Position numbers and translations under genes: made by a program. Below are positions 1 through 64,000 of a stretch of DNA of 64,000 nt, in pieces. Source of the stretch: Pampus argenteus (lineage: Eukaryota > Chordata > Actinopteri > Scombriformes > Stromateidae); assembly GCA_036937835.1 (NCBI GenBank), contig CM072879.1, positions 17,787,001 through 17,851,000 of the forward strand, given 5' to 3'. A model generated the notes under the pieces. That model saw only the letters and a list, made by a program, of their open reading frames with translations. It searched no databases and was not told where the DNA came from. The stretch's first letter is position 1, and each line of letters opens with the position of its first letter.

Positions 1-519
1 AGTGTTACTGTATGTTGCAGCACACATGTTGGTCTCTTCTGCCCCACTGTGGCGACATCACACTCTTTACCACATGAGACATGCGGTCGATAAGTTTCCT
101 CTTTTCACTTTGTTCCCTCTCAGTCGCTGTTTGGCACTCTCACTTTTTTAAAGTCTTTTAATGATGAACAGTTGGCTTTATTATCACATCTTATTATCAC
201 GTCTCCATCATGTCATCTAGTAATAATGATAATTAGGAAATGACTCAGAGGAAAGAAACCGTTACTGCATTCTCCATATATCCGCTCTGTGCGACCGCAG
301 TCTAACATGATTTTTTTTTTTTACATTTCTGTTGCTTGTGCATCTTTAAAATAACAATTTAATCTAAAATAAATGAGTCGCAAATTTATCAGCATGTGCA
401 GTTAAGACCGTAGCTGCAGCGATGAAGTGTTCAGATTGGTTTTGGTTGTGTATTGTTTTGTCTTGAGGTTGCTAGGACTAAAATGTCAGTGGCTTTTTAG
501 AGCCGACTTGATAACCACA

Positions 520-562
<43 letters not shown>
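520..562. repeat. (CA)n microsatellite
   Basis: Uninterrupted CA dinucleotide tract, about 21 units, non-coding. Confidence 0.95.
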
Positions 563-564
<2 letters not shown>

Positions 565-646
565 TTCTCTGCGAGGTGAGAGTCACTCTAAAAGGACCCC
601 CTGCCTCCCAGTCTGTAGCCTGAATCATGCTGACTCACGCTGCACG

Positions 647-678
<32 letters not shown>

Positions 679-1024
679 CACTGTCTGAAGCATTCGAACA
701 CGCCGCCAACCATCAGTTGACATCATTCAAAGATAGCTGTTAATAAATATCACAGCCAGGATGCATTACTCTCTCGTAGCAACAGAGGTAAACACGCAAA
801 CACACACACATGCTGCTGCCAACATGTGCACACAATTTAAACGCACACAAGCGCAACAAGTGGTGTGTGCGTGCGGCTCTATATATAGTGTACACAGTTA
901 GTGTGATATGTTTACATGCCGGTATTTAAAATGGCTTTATTGTGGTGAAATACAAATATAAACACACAGGAAGACGAGCATGTGCGTATCTCCCATGTGA
1001 TTTCCTTCAGAGAGGGTGAGGCAA

Positions 1025-1025
<1 letters not shown>

Positions 1026-1056
<31 letters not shown>
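1026..1056. repeat. (CA)n microsatellite
   Basis: CA tract of about 15 units, roughly 450 bases upstream of exon 1a. Confidence 0.95.
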
Positions 1057-1058
<2 letters not shown>

Positions 1059-1210
1059 ACATTTCCGTTTGTTTAAGCCTTATTTCATTTATGTACCGGT
1101 TTTCTAACAGTGCACTGAGCAACGCTGGAGTCTGGTCGCTTGTTTCAGGGGAATGGAATTCACTGTTAGAGTGTCGGAGGGCGAGCGAGATTGAGAGTGA
1201 GTGTGAGGCA

Positions 1211-1235
1211 CAGAGAGAGAGAGAGAGAGAGAGAG
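1211..1235. repeat. (GA)n microsatellite
   Basis: GA tract of about 12 units in the purine-rich leader upstream of exon 1a. Confidence 0.9.
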
Positions 1236-1505
1236 GTATTGGGGGAAAGAGGGAGGGCATCTGGATGGAGAGAAGGACTCAGGACTCAAGTTATTCAGTA
1301 GTTGTGTGTTGAAAGTAGAGAGATGCCGGATAAAGACGAATGTTTGTGTCTGTGTAAAAAGGAAGAAGGAGGATCTTCATGATCCTGAGATTTCGGTAGA
1401 GCCGCAGTAACTCTTCTCTTTTCTTTAGTTTGTGATGATAACTGCCAGTTTTTAGGAGTTTGGAAAGCAAAGCAACACTTGTGGTCATTTGCTACGTGAG
1501 ACGCG

Positions 1506-62997
<61,492 letters not shown>

Positions 62998-63273
62998 GTA
63001 GGATGGACGTCTTCTCGCTCGTGGTTTACATGGATATCTGTGTGTTACTATGTGAGAAAGTATCTTCATTGCTCTGTGTGTGAAAGCTGGTTTGGTAAAA
63101 TAGTACATGCAGTACTTCAGTAGTGCGTATGAGTACTTGACAGTTGTAACATCTGCTTGATTGTGAAGCCAAAAACATGAATTCAGGGTAAAAAGGACGA
63201 TTGTCTTTGTACTCGCAGTCTCTACGTTTCCTTTTGAAACTAATTTGCACAGATCTTAGGTTTTGAACTATGT

Positions 63274-63319
<46 letters not shown>

Positions 63320-64000
63320 CGCGTGCATGCGTGGTGGGGTACTCTTATGGTCAGGAGTCAGTAATCGTGATTACTTGAGTCACACATCTCTCACAAAGGA
63401 AACTTATGATGCTTTTCACAAATACACTCTCTGTCTCTCACACTCGTATCACACTTATCCCACTTCACGGTGTTCAGGCTCCACCCTTGTAATGCTTTGA
63501 ACTTGTTACCCTTGTCACTGCGATGATGGGCGTTGGTCTAAATTTGATACCAGAACAAATTACCTTTTTTCCTTCTGTTGTGGTTGACACAACGCTTAAT
63601 AAAAACATGAAAGAAATGTCTGCACTGCTTCTCTTTAGTTTCTTTTACCTTGGAGATATTTGATGTAGAGAAATATATTTTTTTATTATCCCTTAATTTC
63701 ATTTATACAATTCAATGAAAGAAAAGTAATGTTATGGTCTACAAGAGCCGAGCCGAATGTGATGTCTACATATCTGTTGTGTTTATCCAGCAGTCCAAAA
63801 TCCCTGAAAATCTTCAATTTATAAAGATGTAAAACAGAGAAAAGCGATTCTCAATTAATGAATCAACTCATCGTTTAACACCAGGAAGTCCATGTTTATA
63901 CTTGGATTTTTTTCTGGCCGAGGAATGAAAGGGAAGAATGAAAATCTGCATTCATCACAGTACGGTGTTTCCTTCTTGTAATATTTAGCTACAGTAACAC
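62998..64000 (+). other. Intron reaching the right edge
   Basis: Holds a (TG)n tract at 63275-63315. No further exon recognised. Confidence 0.6.
63275..63315. repeat. (TG)n microsatellite
   Basis: TG tract of about 20 units followed by imperfect CG/TG units. Confidence 0.95.

Larger units (their letters stand above)
1..1505 (+). other. Upstream flank and probable 5' UTR of exon 1a
   Basis: No coding exon recognised. It holds four simple repeats: (CA)n at about 520-562, 646-673 and 1026-1056, and (GA)n at 1211-1235. A TATATATA stretch lies near 880-887, about 620 bases before the exon 1a ATG. It could be a core promoter element, but nothing here fixes a transcription start. The purine-rich stretch 1180-1500 directly before the ATG is the likely 5' UTR of exon 1a (inference). 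Confidence 0.4.

Noticed and set aside
880..887. TATATATA as the promoter of exon 1a
   Set aside because: About 620 bases from the ATG in AT-rich, repeat-laden DNA, with no start-site evidence. It is mentioned only as a possibility in the flank entry.

Overview
The window is vertebrate genomic DNA, almost certainly from a teleost fish. The evidence is very dense (CA/TG)n microsatellites, compact introns, hAT-type non-autonomous repeats of the kind common in percomorph genomes, and one large intron-rich gene. No bacterial-style operons, CRISPR arrays, rRNA or tRNA genes were recognised.

One gene fills the window on the + strand: the fish orthologue of MACF1 (microtubule-actin crosslinking factor 1, also called ACF7), a spectraplakin. 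The assignment rests on spliced exons read by eye. There are CH1 and CH2 actin-binding exons, a plakin domain of spectrin-type repeats with an embedded SH3, a 5.9-kb plectin-repeat exon of the MACF1b type, and the first part of the long spectrin-repeat rod. Variant residues match MACF1 better than its paralogue dystonin (DST). I assembled 64 exons plus two alternative first exons. All exon phases agree. The path from exon 1a through the giant exon to exon 64 sums to 16,206 nt (5,402 codons) without a frame break. The gene runs off the right edge, so the rest of the rod, the EF-hands, the GAR domain and the C-terminal tail lie outside. The main MACF1 promoter may lie upstream of the left edge.

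Layout. 1-7.6 kb: exon 1a, coding a short N-terminus with one hydrophobic membrane segment (1506-1629), and candidate exon 1b with a 22-residue N-terminus (5869-5935). Both end in phase 1 and can join exon 2. 7.6-15.3 kb: CH1 (exons 2-5) plus an unexpected in-frame 108-bp candidate cassette exon (12832-12939). 15.3-26.5 kb: a long intron holding exon 1c, a 396-codon first exon starting MGNSMGC that joins CH2 in phase 0 and would give an isoform lacking CH1. 26.5-27.5 kb: CH2 (exons 6-8). 27.8-40 kb: plakin domain with SH3 (exons 9-35). 42.2-48.2 kb: giant symmetric exon 36, two plectin-repeat clusters followed by a charged disordered tail. 48.3-63 kb: spectrin rod (exons 37-64).

Beyond ordinary annotation, several acceptors are built from microsatellites: (TG)7T5 before exon 7, (TG)11 before exon 23, (TCCT)13 before exon 21 and (TTTG)n before exon 12. 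Two introns use GC-AG boundaries (after exons 39 and 55). A Gly/Ala/Val hydrophobic run sits inside the plakin domain. There is one short hAT element with target-site duplications, one inverted pair of dispersed repeats, and one perfect 20-bp hairpin. I did not find a wholly new biological system. The most novel candidates are the CH1 cassette exon and the arrangement of three N-termini.
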